Counted from the first letter of the stretch, positions 1 through 11,115 are shown. The stretch is DNA of 51,346 nt from an uncultured Clostridia bacterium (GCA_947630545.1 CANRHX010000010.1:1-51346), one strand, 5' to 3'. The notes: a model not told the origin generated them from the letters alone. Translations and numbers: made by a program.

Positions 1-131
1 AGAGAACAAATATTTATTGGTTGGGACATTTTCTAAAGTTACTACTTAAGACATTATCATAAATTAATCATATAAAATTTAATTGAATTTTTATATGTAT
101 TGATTTTATAATTTTTTTATGTTATATTTAT

Positions 132-716
132 ATGAAAATGAAAAATTTAGAAGGAATGAAGAGAATTATGAATAAAAAAACGAAAATAATCTGTATTATC
201 ATAGGTATATTAATATTGATTGGTGGTAGTATATTTATATTTTTTGGAAATAAAAGTAAAATAGAGTCTTTGATATCAAAAATATCCTCAAATAACTATC
301 AATTTTCTAAAGAAAATTGTATTAAACAAACTTTACGTTATGGAAAAAAGAATATAACATTTTATGTGCCCGATAGGTTTTCAAAAAAAATAACAAAAGA
401 ATCTAATACCATTAAGTGTCAAGACTCAGAACGTCCTGGAAACTTACCATTTGCTATAACTTTTGCAGAAGCTCAAGGAGTGTCTTATGCTCCTATTGAA
501 GCTACTGAATTTAAGTATAATTCAAAAACATATAAATACATATCACATAATGATTATGATAAAATTTATAATAATGGTTCAACTATTATGAGTGAATCTA
601 AGGATAACTATACTATATTTTGCTATTTAGATGATGGTACTATTATTATGATGAATATGAAAATAACAGATGATCTTACACCTGATCAATTTGCTGCCTT
701 TTTAACTATTGAATAA
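132..716 (+). CDS. Hypothetical membrane-anchored/secreted protein
   Basis: ORF track; N-terminal hydrophobic segment IICIIIGILILIGGSIFIFF; no recognised domain. Confidence 0.5.
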   Translation: MKMKNLEGMKRIMNKKTKIICIIIGILILIGGSIFIFFGNKSKIESLISKISSNNYQFSKENCIKQTLRYGKKNITFYVPDRFSKKITKESNTIKCQDSERPGNLPFAITFAEAQGVSYAPIEATEFKYNSKTYKYISHNDYDKIYNNGSTIMSESKDNYTIFCYLDDGTIIMMNMKITDDLTPDQFAAFLTIE

Positions 717-812
717 AAGCTAGCAAAAGATAAATTAGTCAATTTATGGTTCTATTAAAACAAAGATATGTATGATATATTATAAAAAAGTAGACGCGGT
801 TAGTTAGAAAAA

Positions 813-920
813 ATTGCATATACCATATAAAAGTAGTAGGAATACATTGCATACAACATACAAAAATGGTAAGAATAAATTGCATATACTATATAAAAGT
901 CGTAGTAAAAACTTGCATAA
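813..920. repeat. Degenerate 33-bp tandem repeat (about 3.3 copies)
   Basis: The motif 'a/cttgcata' recurs at 813, 846, 879 and 912 (exact 33-bp period) with similar flanks (…ccatataaaagtagtag…). Confidence 0.7.
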
Positions 921-962
921 AAATCAAAGCAATTGTATAATATATATATACGAGGTGATTTT

Positions 963-2276
963 ATGTTAAAAAGAAAAATAACCAAAATACTTGAAGAATG
1001 GAAAAAAGAAGAGAACAAACAATGTTTGTTAATTCGTGGAGCAAGACAAGTTGGAAAAACATTTATTATAGAGCAATTTTGTAAAAAAAATTATGAAAGC
1101 TACATTTATATTAATTTCGATTTATCTCCAACACAAAAAAAGATATTTGATGGAGATTTAGATGCAAATACCTTAATTATGAAATTAGAAGTTACATTTC
1201 CTGAAATAGAAATAAAACCTGGAAAAACAGTACTATTTTTAGATGAAATACAAAGTTGTCCCAATGCAAGGGTAGCTTTAAAAAGTTTTGCAATGGATAA
1301 AAGAATAGATGTTATAGCTTCAGGTTCATTATTAGGATTATATTATAAAGAAATAACATCATATCCAGTAGGCTACGAAAGAATTGTTGACATGTATCCG
1401 CTAGATTTTGAAGAATTTTTATGGTCTATAGGAATTAAAGAAGAACTTATTACAGATATGAAGAAAAAATTTGAAGAAAAAAAGCCTATTGATGAATATA
1501 TTTTAAAGCAATTAAATAATCATTTTAAAATGTTCTTAATTGTTGGTGGAATGCCTAGAATTGTAAATGAATATGTGAAAGAAAAAAGTTTAGGAAAAGT
1601 TATGACCTTGCAAAAGGCTATAATTGAAGACTATAAATTAGATGTTGTTAAATATGCAGAAACATCAGTAAGACAAAAGGTTTTAAATACATTTGATAGT
1701 ATTCCTGCTCAATTAGCTAAAAAAAATAAAAAATTTTCATATGTTAATATTTTAGAAAATGAAAAGAATGTAGGAGAGCGAAAATATAGTAGTAGTATTG
1801 AATGGTTAAAAAATGCTGGGATAATTAATTGCTGTTACAATTTAACAGAACCAGCAACACCGTTAAAAGCAAATCTAAGATTAGATTGTTTTAAAATATA
1901 TATGAGGGATATAGGACTATTAGTATCAATGTATGAAAGTGGGATTCAGAAAGATTTATTAGATGATGATTTATATATAAATCAAGGGGCTATACTTGAA
2001 AATGTATGTGCAGAAGAAATACAAACAAGATATGATGATATTATGTATTACGAAAAGAAAAGTCAGTTAGAAATTGACTTTATATTAAATATAAATGGAG
2101 TAGTTACAGCACTTGAAGTAAAGTCTGGTAATAATAAGCAATCAAAATCTTTAAATTCTATAGTAGATAATTATAAAACAGTTTCAAGATATATAAAATT
2201 GGAAAAAAACACTAACATATATGTTGATGAATTAGGAATTGAACATTATCCACTTTTTATGATAATGTTTATTTGA
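963..2276 (+). CDS. ATP-binding protein, AAA + DUF4143 family
   Basis: GARQVGKTFIIEQF Walker A, LFLDEIQ Walker B, C-terminal EIDFIL…ALEVKSG DUF4143 nuclease-like motif; RBS gaggtg upstream of ATG 963. Confidence 0.85.
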   Translation: MLKRKITKILEEWKKEENKQCLLIRGARQVGKTFIIEQFCKKNYESYIYINFDLSPTQKKIFDGDLDANTLIMKLEVTFPEIEIKPGKTVLFLDEIQSCPNARVALKSFAMDKRIDVIASGSLLGLYYKEITSYPVGYERIVDMYPLDFEEFLWSIGIKEELITDMKKKFEEKKPIDEYILKQLNNHFKMFLIVGGMPRIVNEYVKEKSLGKVMTLQKAIIEDYKLDVVKYAETSVRQKVLNTFDSIPAQLAKKNKKFSYVNILENEKNVGERKYSSSIEWLKNAGIINCCYNLTEPATPLKANLRLDCFKIYMRDIGLLVSMYESGIQKDLLDDDLYINQGAILENVCAEEIQTRYDDIMYYEKKSQLEIDFILNINGVVTALEVKSGNNKQSKSLNSIVDNYKTVSRYIKLEKNTNIYVDELGIEHYPLFMIMFI

Positions 2277-2664
2277 TAATTATTAGCTTTTTAGAAAATT
2301 ACAATAATGTTAAAGAAAAGTAGTACAAAAAAATAAAACATTAAAAAATAAAGTTATTTTTATATGTAAAAATAACTTGAAAAAATAATAATAGATGAAG
2401 CTCACATAATATATGTTAATTTTGAATTTATTGAATGATGATATAGATGATTGTTAATGGAGTAGGAAGATTATATTAATAAAGCAGATAAAACTGATTT
2501 ATCAGTTCAGAGCAGTTCTCTACCTGCTCTGTTTTTTTAGTTATCAAAAAACATAAAAGTGTATAATTAAAGTTTTTTATAAAAAAATATAGTAAAATTA
2601 AAATTATAATGTTATAATAGGAACATAAAAAATAATTAATAAAGGAGAAGATGTTTGAAAATTA

Positions 2665-3825
2665 ATGAACATCAAAAAAGAAATGAAAAAAAATAATACA
2701 AAAATTAAAAAAATACTAACAATAACAATATTAGCATTAGCAATATCTAGTTTAACAGTATTTGCGGAAGATGCAAATACAACAAATGTAACAGTTGAAA
2801 ATGAAACTAGTACAGAAACAAATACAGCATCAACACCAAATTCAACACCAAACCAAACAACTAATACAGTTAAACAAAATACAACAAGTTCAAATAATGC
2901 AAATAGTACCAATACTACGAGTAATAAATCTAATGTAGATAATTCTAAAAAAACTAGCACTTATAAAACAACAAATACAAATACTGTTTCAAATAATGAA
3001 GTAACAGAAGCTCAGACAAATATAAAATCAAGCAATGCAAATCTTAGTAATTTAGGAATAACGCCACATGATTTTTCAGGATTTAAAGAAAGTAAAACAG
3101 AATATAATGTAACAGTTCCAAATACAATTTCAGAAGTTCAAGTTTATGCAACCAAAAAAGATAGTAATGCAACAATAACAGGAACAGGTAGTGTGAAATT
3201 AGAAGAAGGGAAAAATGTTGTCAAAGTAGTAGTAACAGCTGAAGATGGAACAACAAAAACATATACTATAAATATTAAAAGATTAAAAGAAGGTGAAAAA
3301 GAAACTACTACTGCTTCTAATTCAGGTTTAGGATTAGAAAAATTAGAGATAAAAGGATTAAATTTGGAACCAAGCTTTGATCAAAATACATATCAATATA
3401 CAGTGAATTATGAAGGAGAAGAAAAAAAATTAGATATCACAGCCAAGGCCAATAAAGAAGACGCAGGAGTAAAAATAATAGGTAATGATAATCTAATAAA
3501 TGGAGAAAATATAATAACAATATTAGTTGTAGATCCTGATGGAGAAAGTGTTGATACATATCAAATTTATTTAAATAAAAATGTGATTGATCAAGCAGAA
3601 CTTAATAGACAAATAGACGAAGCTCAAATGCAATATCAAATAAAATTATGGATTGTAATTATATTAATAATTATTATTGTTATATGTATGATTATACTTT
3701 TAGTGGGAATATATAAAAAGACAAACAGTAAAGAATATAAAGAAGCAAAACAACAAAAAAAAGAATCAAATAAAGAAAATAAAAAGAATTCAAAAAATAA
3801 AAAATCAGGAAGACATAGTAAATAG
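2665..3825 (+). CDS. Surface protein with cadherin-like beta-sandwich repeats and a C-terminal TM anchor
   Basis: Signal peptide; Thr/Asn-rich linker; two LSNLGITPHDFSGFKESKTEYNVTVP / LEKLEIKGLNLEPSFDQNTYQYTVNY cadherin-like units; C-terminal TM and basic tail. Confidence 0.75.
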   Translation: MNIKKEMKKNNTKIKKILTITILALAISSLTVFAEDANTTNVTVENETSTETNTASTPNSTPNQTTNTVKQNTTSSNNANSTNTTSNKSNVDNSKKTSTYKTTNTNTVSNNEVTEAQTNIKSSNANLSNLGITPHDFSGFKESKTEYNVTVPNTISEVQVYATKKDSNATITGTGSVKLEEGKNVVKVVVTAEDGTTKTYTINIKRLKEGEKETTTASNSGLGLEKLEIKGLNLEPSFDQNTYQYTVNYEGEEKKLDITAKANKEDAGVKIIGNDNLINGENIITILVVDPDGESVDTYQIYLNKNVIDQAELNRQIDEAQMQYQIKLWIVIILIIIIVICMIILLVGIYKKTNSKEYKEAKQQKKESNKENKKNSKNKKSGRHSK

Positions 3826-3864
3826 AATATAAAAATTTTATATGCAGTAAAAGGAGGAATAGAT

Positions 3865-4398
3865 ATGTTAGAAAAAATTTTAAAACGTGCAAGTTGGTCA
3901 GATGTAGTTATTTCAGTTATTTTTATAGTATTTGGAATACTTTTAGTTTCAAATCCAGGTGCAATAGTTTCTATGATTTCTATAATATTAGGAGGAATAT
4001 TTGTTGCAATTGGAATATTTAAAATAATAGAATATATATCAAAAGGTAAAGAAGATACGTATTTAATGGGTATTGGAGCAGTAGCTATTTTAGCAGGAAT
4101 TGTAATCATGTTTGCGACAGGTACTATTTTATCAATATTTAGAATAATAATAGGTATATGGATTATATATACAGGAATTATGAACCTTCATACAGCAACA
4201 ATTTGGAAAGATTATCAGTCTAGATTATGGCTAGCAACTGTTATTGGTTCAGTTATTACAATAATTGCAGGAATATATATATTGGCTAATAGTGGAGCTA
4301 TTATTGAAACTATAGGATGGATAATAATTATTTATGGTGTAATAGATATTATAGAAAGATTGATATTTATAAAAAATGTTGATAACTATTTAAAATAA
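3865..4398 (+). CDS. DUF308 (HdeD-like) membrane protein
   Basis: Multiple TM segments with the DUF308-like pattern LVSNPGAIVSMISIILGGIFVAIGIFKI. Confidence 0.65.
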   Translation: MLEKILKRASWSDVVISVIFIVFGILLVSNPGAIVSMISIILGGIFVAIGIFKIIEYISKGKEDTYLMGIGAVAILAGIVIMFATGTILSIFRIIIGIWIIYTGIMNLHTATIWKDYQSRLWLATVIGSVITIIAGIYILANSGAIIETIGWIIIIYGVIDIIERLIFIKNVDNYLK

Positions 4399-4545
4399 AT
4401 TATTTATTTTTGAGAATGTCTTAAAACTACTTGACAGTTTACAATAATAACGATAAAATAAAATAGGTAGGAAAAATATATTAAAAATTCATAGATATAT
4501 ATTTATTCGAACATTGAAAATTAAATAAGAAAGAGGTGTATAATA

Positions 4546-6087
4546 ATGGACTTTTTACCCATTATCGTCGCTGTCTTAATCTCATTTGTAGTAGCTTTTT
4601 TTATAGGAATGGCATACAGAAAAAAAGTTGCAGAATCTAAAATTCAAGGAGCAGAAAACGAAGCAAAAAGATTAGTGGAATTAGCTAAAATAGAAGCTGA
4701 AAACTTAAAAAAAGAAGAAATTATTAAGGCCAAAGAAGAAATCATGGGCAGTAGAGAAGAATTAGATCAAGAGATTAAAGAAAGAAGAGGCGAAGTACAA
4801 AAACAAGAAGCAAGACTTATTCAGAAAGAAGAAAATCTAGAAAAACGTTCTGAAAGTTTTGAAAAAAGAGAACAAGAACTAGACAAAGAATTTGCAGAAT
4901 TAGAAAATCAAAAAGGTGAAGTTGCAAAATTATATGATGACCAATTGAATAAACTTCAAGAAATTGCAAGGTTAACGAAGGAAGAAGCAAAAAAACAATT
5001 ATTAGATGAAATGGAAAAAGAACTTACAACTGAAAAAGCAGCATTAATACGTGATTTAGAACAAAAAGCTAAAGAAGAATCAACAAAAAAGGCTAAAGAA
5101 ATATTAAGTTACTCAATACAAAAATGCGCAGCAGACCATTCTCAAGAAACTACAGTATCAATTGTAGCACTTCCAAGTGATGATATAAAAGGAAGGATAA
5201 TTGGTAGAGAAGGTAGAAACATAAAAACATTAGAAACATTAACAGGAGTAGATTTAATAATAGATGATACACCTGAAGCAGTAGTATTATCAGGATTTGA
5301 CCCATTAAGAAGAGAAGTTGCTAAAATAGCTTTAGAAAAATTAATTGATGATGGAAGAATCCATCCATCAAAAATTGAAGAAATGGTTGAAAAAGCAAAA
5401 GAAGAAGTAGAGCAAACAATCAAATCTGAAGGAGAAAGAGCAGCTTTGGAAACTGGAGTTACAGGACTTCATCCAGATGTAATAAAATTATTAGGAAAAC
5501 TAAAATATAGAACAAGTTATGGACAAAATGTTCTAAACCATTCTATAGAGGTTTCAAATCTAGCAAGAATAATGGCAGAAGAATTAGGACTAGATCCTAA
5601 AAGAGCAAAAAGAGCAGGATTATTACATGATATAGGAAAGGCCTTAGATCATGATATGGAAGGTACACATGTTCAAATTGGTGTAGATGTACTTAAAAAA
5701 TATAAAGAAAATCCATTAGTAATAAATGCAGTAGAAGCGCATCATGGAGATGTTGAACCACAAACATTAGAGGCTGTTTTAGTACAAGCTGCTGATGCAA
5801 TTTCAGCATCAAGACCAGGAGCAAGAAGAGAAACACTAGAAGCATACATCAAAAGATTAGAAGGATTAGAAGCTATTGCAGATTCATTTGATGGAGTTGA
5901 AAAATCATTTGCAATTCAAGCTGGACGTGAAGTTAGAATAATTGTTAAACCAGACAAAATAACAGACGACAAAATGACAGTTTTAGCAAGAGATGTTGCA
6001 AAACGAATTGAAAATGAAATGGATTATCCAGGTCAAATAAAAGTAAATATTATTAGAGAAACAAGAGTAAGCGATTATGCAAAATAA
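4546..6087 (+). CDS. rny: Ribonuclease Y
   Basis: N-terminal TM, coiled coil, KH domain ([38 protein letters not shown]), HD domain ([21 protein letters not shown]). Confidence 0.98.
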   Translation: MDFLPIIVAVLISFVVAFFIGMAYRKKVAESKIQGAENEAKRLVELAKIEAENLKKEEIIKAKEEIMGSREELDQEIKERRGEVQKQEARLIQKEENLEKRSESFEKREQELDKEFAELENQKGEVAKLYDDQLNKLQEIARLTKEEAKKQLLDEMEKELTTEKAALIRDLEQKAKEESTKKAKEILSYSIQKCAADHSQETTVSIVALPSDDIKGRIIGREGRNIKTLETLTGVDLIIDDTPEAVVLSGFDPLRREVAKIALEKLIDDGRIHPSKIEEMVEKAKEEVEQTIKSEGERAALETGVTGLHPDVIKLLGKLKYRTSYGQNVLNHSIEVSNLARIMAEELGLDPKRAKRAGLLHDIGKALDHDMEGTHVQIGVDVLKKYKENPLVINAVEAHHGDVEPQTLEAVLVQAADAISASRPGARRETLEAYIKRLEGLEAIADSFDGVEKSFAIQAGREVRIIVKPDKITDDKMTVLARDVAKRIENEMDYPGQIKVNIIRETRVSDYAK

Positions 6088-6088
6088 T

Positions 6089-6122
6089 AAAAAAATCATC
6101 CAATTAAGGATGATTTTTTTTT
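6089..6122 (+). terminator. Rho-independent terminator after rny
   Basis: aatcatccaattaaggatgattttttttt hairpin plus T-tract. Confidence 0.8.
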
Positions 6123-6162
6123 GCTTTTGTGATATACTCAATAAAAACGAAAGGAGCAAAAA

Positions 6163-8393
6163 ATGGTAGCAGAAGTAATTATAAATCGTTCAGCAAAAAA
6201 ATTAAATAGAACATTTGACTATAACATTCCAAAAGAACTAGCAGATTTTATAATTATTGGAAGCAAAGTTTTAGTACCATTTGGAAACTCTAAAACATTA
6301 CAAGAGGGGTATGTTGTAGGAATAAAAGAAAAGTCTGAATTTGAAGTAAAAGATATAGTAAAATTAGAAGATAACTTAACAGATTTTCAAATAAAACTAG
6401 CAAAATGGATGGCAAAGCATTATTTTTGCAATGTATCAGACTGTATAAAATTAATGCAAACACCTGGAACAGGTAGGAAAGAAAATAAGGTACAGGACAA
6501 AACAATAAATGGTATTTATTTAAAAAAGGATATTGAAGAAATAGAATTTGATATAGAAACTGGCAAGATAAAATCAGAAAAGCAAAAAAGAATACTAAAA
6601 TTTGTAAAAGACAATGATGGCTGTACAATACCAGAAATAGAAATGTTTACAGATACTTCACGTGCAATTGTAAATACATTAATAAAAAACGACTATTTAG
6701 AAATTATAGAAAAAACAGTTCGTAGAGATCCATTAATAAATAAAAATGTAAGAAAAACGAATAATTTAAAATTAACGCAAGAACAAAATATTGCTTATGA
6801 ATTTGTTGCTAATTCAATAAGCAACAATGAGTTCAAGGAATTTTTGTTATATGGAGTTACAGGCTCAGGAAAAACAGAAGTCTACCTTCAATTAATAAAA
6901 AAAGTGATAGATGAAAATAAAACAGCAATAGTATTAGTTCCAGAAATATCTTTAACGCCTCAAATGGTGGATAGATTTGTATCTAGATTTGGAAAAGAAG
7001 AAATAGCAGTATTGCATAGCAAACTTTCAATAGGAGAAAGACATGATGAGTGGAAAAAGATAAAAGAACGGTAAAATAAAAATAGTAATAGGTGCAAGAT
7101 CAGCAATATTTGCACCATTGGAAAAATTGGGTATAATAATAATAGATGAAGAACATGATAGCTCATATAAATCAGAAGCAACGCCAAAATATAATGCAAA
7201 AGAGATTGCACAATTAATTGCAAAAGTAAACAAATGTCCATTAATACTAGGAAGTGCAACACCAGATTTAACTACATTTTATAGGGCTAATAATTGTGAT
7301 ATAAAATTACTTAAATTAACTAAAAGAGCAAATGATTCGAATTTACCAGATGTAAATGTAGTAGATTTAAAGTTAGAGCTTGCAAACGGAAATAGGTCAA
7401 TGCTAAGTATGGACTTATATAATGCAATAGAAGAAAATCTTAAAAATAAAATGCAAACAATATTGTTTTTAAATAGAAGAGGATATTCAACATTTATAAT
7501 GTGTAGAGAATGTGGATATACTGTTAAATGTCCAAACTGTAATATAAGTCTTACATATCACAGATTTGAAAATGTCCTAAAATGTCATTATTGTGGACAT
7601 GAGGAAAACGTAGTAACAAAATGTCCAGAGTGCGGAAGTGATAAGATAAGATATTTTGGAACAGGAACACAAAAGTTGGAACAAGAAATAAACAAATTAT
7701 TTCCAAATGCTTCAACTATAAGAATGGATGTTGACACAGTAACAAAAAAGAACTCACATGAAGTAATATTAAATAAATTTAGAGATGAAAATATAGATAT
7801 ACTAATTGGAACACAGATGGTAGTTAAAGGACATCATTTTCCTAATGTAACTTTAGTTGGAGTAATTACAGCAGATAGTTCATTAAACATTGATGACTAC
7901 AGAGCAAACGAAAGAACCTTTCAAATATTAACTCAAGTTGCTCGGACGAGCTGGAAGAGAAAATAAACAAGGAAAAGTAATAATACAAAGTTATACACCA
8001 GATAATTTTAGTGTAGAATGCAGTAAAAAACAAGATTACGACTTATTTTATGAAACAGAAATTGCTTTGCGAAAACAGTTGAAATATCCACCATTTTGCG
8101 ATATAATATTAATTGGTTTTAGTAGTTTAGATGAAAAAGAAATTCAAAATGTAAGTACATATATGTATAATTATTTAAATAAAGTTTTGGATATGCGAAA
8201 TTTTAAAATATATAAACCAATGCCTTGTCCAATAGATAAAATTCAAAATAGGTTTAGATGGAGAATTATTATAAAAGGAAAGGTTGATGAAAAATCTAAT
8301 GCAATATTAAATAAAGCTTTAACTAATATATATAGTAAAAATTTAAAAAATACAAAAATAAATATAGATGTAAATCCAAATAATATGATGTAG
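6163..8393 (+). CDS. priA: Primosomal protein N' (PriA helicase); continuous product requires two +1 shifts at in-frame CGG codons (7069-7071 and 7943-7945)
   Basis: ORFs 6163-7074, 7118-7966 and 7938-8393 are contiguous PriA segments: [26 protein letters not shown], Zn-binding Cys pairs, QVA[G][14 protein letters not shown]. Skipping the C of each CGG joins them. Confidence 0.95.
7069..7071 (+). other. Putative CGG +1 frameshift site 1 (priA)
   Basis: …ATA AAA GAA C|GGT AAA ATA AAA ATA GTA ATA GGT GCA AGA TCA GCA = [15 protein letters not shown]; zero frame reads CGG TAA. Confidence 0.9.
7943..7945 (+). other. Putative CGG +1 frameshift site 2 (priA)
   Basis: …CAA GTT GCT C|GGA CGA GCT GGA AGA GAA = QVA-G-RAGRE (helicase motif VI). 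Confidence 0.92.
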
Positions 8394-8404
8394 GGGGAAT
8401 AAAT

Positions 8405-8885
8405 ATGGCAATTAGACAAATAAGGCAAGAGGGAGATGAAATACTAAAAAAGAAATCAAGAGAAGTAGAAAAGGTAGACGAAAAACTTCAAATATTAATA
8501 GATGATATGATAGAAACAATGCATAAATTTAATGGAGTAGGTTTGGCAGCAGTTCAAGTAGGAATATTAAAAAGAGTATTAGTAATAGATTTATACGATG
8601 ATAATCGGACCAGTTGCAATGATAAACCCAGTAATATTAAAAACAAAGGGATCAGAAGAAATGGAAGAAGGCTGCTTAAGTTTTCCAAATAAATTTGCTA
8701 AAGTTATAAGACCTACGGAGGTTGTAGCAGAATATACAAATAGAGAAGGAAAAAGAGTAAAAGTAAAAGCTAAAGATTTATTTGCACAAGCAATATGCCA
8801 TGAAGTAGATCATTTAAATGGAGAACTTTTTGTAGAGAAAATGCTTCCTGGAACTATGGAATATATAACGCCTGAAGAAAACTAA
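8405..8885 (+). CDS. def: Peptide deformylase; continuous product requires a +1 shift at CGG 8606-8608
   Basis: [10 protein letters not shown] before the site; EGCLSFP and [10 protein letters not shown] active-site motifs after it; ORFs 8405-8692 and 8598-8885 overlap in different frames. Confidence 0.95.
8606..8608 (+). other. Putative CGG +1 frameshift site 3 (def)
   Basis: …TAC GAT GAT AAT C|GGA CCA GTT GCA ATG ATA AAC CCA = [12 protein letters not shown]. Confidence 0.92.
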
Positions 8886-8918
8886 ACTTAGAGCAAATAA
8901 CAAAAAAGGAGTATAAGT

Positions 8919-9881
8919 ATGAATATAATATTTATGGGTACACCAGATTTTGCCAAAGACAGTTTAGAAGCAATATACAATGCAAAGCATGAAATATTAG
9001 CAGTAGTAACAAATCCAGACAAACCAAAAGGCAGAGGGATGAAAATGGTAGCATCTCCTGTAAAACAATTTGCAATAGAAAAAGATTTAAAAATATATCA
9101 ACCAGAAAAGGTAAAAGGAAATTTAGAATTTATTGATGAAATAAAAAGATTAAATCCAGATGTAATTTGTGTTGTAGCATACGGAAAAATTTTACCAAAA
9201 GAAATTTTAGATATACCAAAAAAAGGTTGTATAAATGTGCATGGTTCTTTACTTCCAAAATACAGAGGAGCGGCACCAATACAATGGGCAATTTTAAATG
9301 GAGATAAAATTACAGGAGTAACAACAATGTATATGGATAAAGGGATGGATACTGGAGACATAATTTTAAAGGAAGAAGTACAAATTGGTAAAGACGAAAC
9401 AACAGGAGAACTTTGGGATAGACTTTCTAAAATTGGAGGAGAAATTTTAGTAAAAACATTGCAACAAGTAGAAGAAGGAATAGCACCAAGGCAAAAGCAA
9501 GGAGAAGATTTCACAATGGCTCCAATGCTAGACAAAAACATGGCAAAAATAGATTGGGAAAATCAAACTGCAGAGCAAATCAAAAATTTAGTAAGAGGAT
9601 TAAATCCAATTATGGGTGCATATACATTTTTAAATGGTAAAAAGATAAAATTCTGGAAAGTAGATATTGCTACATCAGAAGAACTCATGTATGATGAAGA
9701 AAATATAGAAATGTTTAAAAATGGAACAGTCATAATATCAGATCCAAGGGATGGTATTTTTATAAAAACATCAAAAGGAATACTTAAAGCAATTGAAATT
9801 CAAGGAGAAAATGCAAAAAGAATGTCAATACAAGACTATTTAAGGGGTAATGCAATAAACGAATTTGATGTGTTTGAATAA
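8919..9881 (+). CDS. fmt: Methionyl-tRNA formyltransferase
   Basis: MNIIFMGTPDFAKDSLEAI, NVHGSLLPKYRGAAPIQWAILNGD. Confidence 0.98.
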   Translation: MNIIFMGTPDFAKDSLEAIYNAKHEILAVVTNPDKPKGRGMKMVASPVKQFAIEKDLKIYQPEKVKGNLEFIDEIKRLNPDVICVVAYGKILPKEILDIPKKGCINVHGSLLPKYRGAAPIQWAILNGDKITGVTTMYMDKGMDTGDIILKEEVQIGKDETTGELWDRLSKIGGEILVKTLQQVEEGIAPRQKQGEDFTMAPMLDKNMAKIDWENQTAEQIKNLVRGLNPIMGAYTFLNGKKIKFWKVDIATSEELMYDEENIEMFKNGTVIISDPRDGIFIKTSKGILKAIEIQGENAKRMSIQDYLRGNAINEFDVFE

Positions 9882-9916
9882 AAATTTTCAAAATAGGTTG
9901 TAAAAACAAATAAAAA

Positions 9917-9956
9917 TTGATATACTTATAAAAGTTAAAGTATATCAATTTTTTTG
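9917..9956 (+). terminator. Terminator-like inverted repeat after fmt
   Basis: attgatatactt…aaagtatatcaattttttt. Confidence 0.7.
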
Positions 9957-9977
9957 ATATAGTAAGGAGGAAGAATT

Positions 9978-10481
9978 ATGAATGAAGAAAATCAAAACAA
10001 TGAAGAAGTTATAGAAATTAAAGGAGAAGTCCAAACAGAAAATAAAGAAGAAGTAAAATCAGAACAAACACAAGAAATAGCAAAAACTAATGAACAAGAA
10101 AGCATACAAATTTCAAATGATGTAATAGCAGTAATAGCTGGAGTTGCAGTATCAGAGGTAAGCGGAGTTGCAAACATGGCAGGTGGATTTGCAGGAGGAA
10201 TTTCAGAAGTATTAAGTGGAAAGAAAAACATGGCAAAAGGAATTAAAGTTGATAAAACAGAATCAAAAGTAAAAATAGATGTAAACATTATAGTAGAATA
10301 TGGTACTAGAATACCAGATGTAGCATTTGAAATTCAAAACAGAGTAAAAAAAGCAGTTGAAAATATGACAGGGATGGAAGTAGAAGAAGTAAATGTTCAT
10401 GTACAAGGTGTAGATACTAATGTAAAGAAAGAAACAACTGTTGAAAACAAAGAACAAGAAAATAATTCAAACGAACAATAA
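9978..10481 (+). CDS. Asp23/Gls24 family envelope stress response protein
   Basis: VIAVIAGVAVSEVSGVANMAGG…VDVNIIVEYGTRIPDVAFEIQNRVKKAVENMTG. Confidence 0.93.
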   Translation: MNEENQNNEEVIEIKGEVQTENKEEVKSEQTQEIAKTNEQESIQISNDVIAVIAGVAVSEVSGVANMAGGFAGGISEVLSGKKNMAKGIKVDKTESKVKIDVNIIVEYGTRIPDVAFEIQNRVKKAVENMTGMEVEEVNVHVQGVDTNVKKETTVENKEQENNSNEQ

Positions 10482-10509
10482 AATATAAAAAGAAATGGAG
10501 AGATATGAA

Positions 10510-11082
10510 ATGAAAATTTTAGAAAAAATGGTACTAATATTATATTCTAACATAATACTAATACTTTCAGTTTTATTATGCATATTAATATTTGGTTGGT
10601 TAGATATAGATACAGTAGGAAATTTAGTAACAAAATTAATAACTGGAGAAACATCATCAAAAATAGTTTTAGGAGTAAGTGTAGTATTTATTTTATTATC
10701 AATAAAATGTATATTTTTTGATAAAACATCAAAAGAACAAATAAAAGATAGGCAAGGAGTTCTTTTACAAAACGAAAATGGAAAACTAATGATATCTAAA
10801 GATACAATAGAAAATTTAGTAAGTGCTGCAGCAAGTACTTATAAAGATGCGCAAGAAATAACAACAAGTGTAGAACTTGACAAAGATAATAATGTCAATG
10901 TTTTTGCAAACCTAGTTGTTACCAATAATGCTTTAATAAAAGATTTATCAGCAAAATTACAAACAGAAATAAAAGATAAAGTAAAAAAAGCAACAGACTT
11001 AGATGTAAAACAAGTAAATATAAAAATAAAAAATGCTGTAGATGAAAAACCAAGTGATAATGTAAATGAAACTATATCTTAA
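10510..11082 (+). CDS. amaP: Alkaline shock response membrane anchor protein AmaP
   Basis: Two TM segments followed by an Asp23-like C-terminus; adjacent to Asp23; start uncertain. Confidence 0.8.
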   Translation: MKILEKMVLILYSNIILILSVLLCILIFGWLDIDTVGNLVTKLITGETSSKIVLGVSVVFILLSIKCIFFDKTSKEQIKDRQGVLLQNENGKLMISKDTIENLVSAAASTYKDAQEITTSVELDKDNNVNVFANLVVTNNALIKDLSAKLQTEIKDKVKKATDLDVKQVNIKIKNAVDEKPSDNVNETIS

Positions 11083-11115
11083 GCCACAAGTAAAATTATG
11101 AAAGGAAATAAGGAA

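Noticed and set aside
800-1018. Minus-strand ORF 800-1018 with 11-aa repeats
   Set aside because: Low-complexity product of the 33-bp tandem repeat, overlaps the start of the ATPase gene, no family resemblance.
2665-2775. CGG trinucleotides such as tttgCGGaag (2764), agCGGcac (9271) and aaCGGatt (34461) as counterexamples
   Set aside because: Checked by frame: they read GCG GAA, GCG GCA and ACG GAT, so CGG is out of frame and no shift is expected.
7118-8692. Downstream fragments translated from internal starts as split subunits
   Set aside because: No convincing RBS/start at the junctions, and homology runs continuously across each junction with exactly one codon (GGN) supplied by the shift.
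9098-9541. Minus-strand ORFs antisense to conserved genes (e.g. 9098-9541, 14547-14981, 12115-12573)
   Set aside because: Shadow ORFs opposite well-supported coding genes; composition typical of antisense translation.
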